In this document: one piece after another, positions 32,653 through 33,040 of the stretch | Layout of the letters: every line of letters begins with the position of its first letter | Numbering within the stretch: the first letter of the stretch is position 1 | Assembly: GCA_013694595.1 (NCBI GenBank) | Contig: JACDCC010000148.1 | Location: 1 to 33,040, forward strand | Length of the DNA stretch: 33,040 bases | Reading direction: 5' to 3' | From: Chthoniobacterales bacterium | Lineage (GTDB): Bacteria > Verrucomicrobiota > Verrucomicrobiia > Chthoniobacterales > UBA10450 | Translations under genes and position numbers: made by a program | Notes under the pieces: model-generated | The model's database searches: none | What the model was told of the DNA's origin: nothing | The model's input: only the letters and a program-made list of their open reading frames with translations

Positions 32653-33040
32653 TGGCGTGGGTCGTCGATACCTGCATGCTGATCGACGTGGCGGAGGGTG
32701 ATCCACAGTCTGGCCGCCGCTCCGCGCAGCTTCTCGACCGCCGGCGCTCCGCCGGCCTGCTCATTGCGCCCGTTTCTTACGTCGAATTATCGCCTTTGTT
32801 CAACGGCGAACAGACGGCGCAGAACGAATTTCTTGATGCAGTCGCCGTGCAGTGGACGCAGCCTTGGACATGGCCAGACACAGTGACAGCGCACCGGGTG
32901 TGGCACCGGTACTTCAGCAAGCGACGCAGTCAACAGCTGAAGAAACGGCCAGTCGCCGATGTCCTGATCGGCTCTTTTGCATCACGTTTCGACGGTTTGC
33001 TAACGAGGGACGCCAAAGATTTCCGCAGCCTCTTCCCTGA
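32652..33040 (+). CDS. PIN-domain toxin (VapC-like), cut by window end
   Basis: The GTG overlaps the antitoxin stop by one base. At least 129 codons are visible and the frame runs to the window edge, so the last residues are missing. The PIN ribonuclease fold shows its acidic metal-binding residues: D6 in VVDTCMLID, a glutamate in SYVELSPL, an aspartate in PVADVLIGSFA, and the last in LLTRDAKDF. Such toxins cleave RNA, often tRNA or rRNA, when the antitoxin is lost. The size and order fit a type II VapBC-like module. Confidence 0.87.
   Translation, partial: MAWVVDTCMLIDVAEGDPQSGRRSAQLLDRRRSAGLLIAPVSYVELSPLFNGEQTAQNEFLDAVAVQWTQPWTWPDTVTAHRVWHRYFSKRRSQQLKKRPVADVLIGSFASRFDGLLTRDAKDFRSLFP

Overview
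The window looks like a chromosomal segment of a high-GC Gram-negative bacterium, most likely a soil member of the Verrucomicrobiota (Chthoniobacter/Udaeobacter-like). The reasons are the secreted beta-helix protein ending in the tandem 'NISTRG..TGDN..IAGFI' module that I associate with that phylum, a winged-helix/TPR regulator of a kind common there and in Acidobacteria, and several families of short intergenic palindromes. This assignment is an inference. I saw no rRNA, tRNA, CRISPR array, phage gene or transposase.

Layout. 1-2.8 kb (minus strand): a large glycosyltransferase cut by the left edge, with three repeated N-terminal modules, preceded by a zinc-ribbon methyltransferase. 3.0-4.4 kb: a polytopic membrane protein resembling lipid-dependent glycosyltransferases. 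4.5-8.2 kb: a very large secreted parallel beta-helix gene, internally duplicated and broken by two clear frame changes and a probable third in its signal peptide. 8.2-9.0 kb: hairpin repeats around a small methyltransferase. 9.2-11.7 kb: pyruvate kinase converging on a short sigma-70 factor, with two strong hairpins between them.

12.07-26.12 kb is the centre of interest: thirteen genes on the plus strand, the first eleven overlapping by 1-4 nt or separated by no more than 4 nt. In order: sugar epimerase; a glycosidase-like barrel fused to a CDP-tyvelose-epimerase-like domain; Zn-type dehydrogenase; GT4 glycosyltransferase; three CgeB-type glycosyltransferases; inositol-phosphate synthase; a fourth CgeB-type glycosyltransferase; sugar nucleotidyltransferase; methyltransferase; a glycosidase-like barrel whose halves are in swapped order; and a histidine phosphatase. 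Together they read as a pathway that makes an activated sugar and inositol phosphate, assembles them into a glycoside or glycolipid, and methylates it. No flippase, polymerase or ABC exporter is present. I do not recognise a characterised pathway with this composition.

26.1-27.1 kb holds an orphan response regulator and a recombination scar joining the remains of a DUF1003 gene to the remains of a second histidine phosphatase. 27.2-29.8 kb: a secreted unknown protein divergent from a winged-helix/TPR regulator. 30.0-32.3 kb: an L,D-transpeptidase lipoprotein and a ComM-type AAA+ protein, separated by a palindromic repeat. The right edge holds an AbrB-type antitoxin and a PIN-domain toxin that is cut off at the window end.
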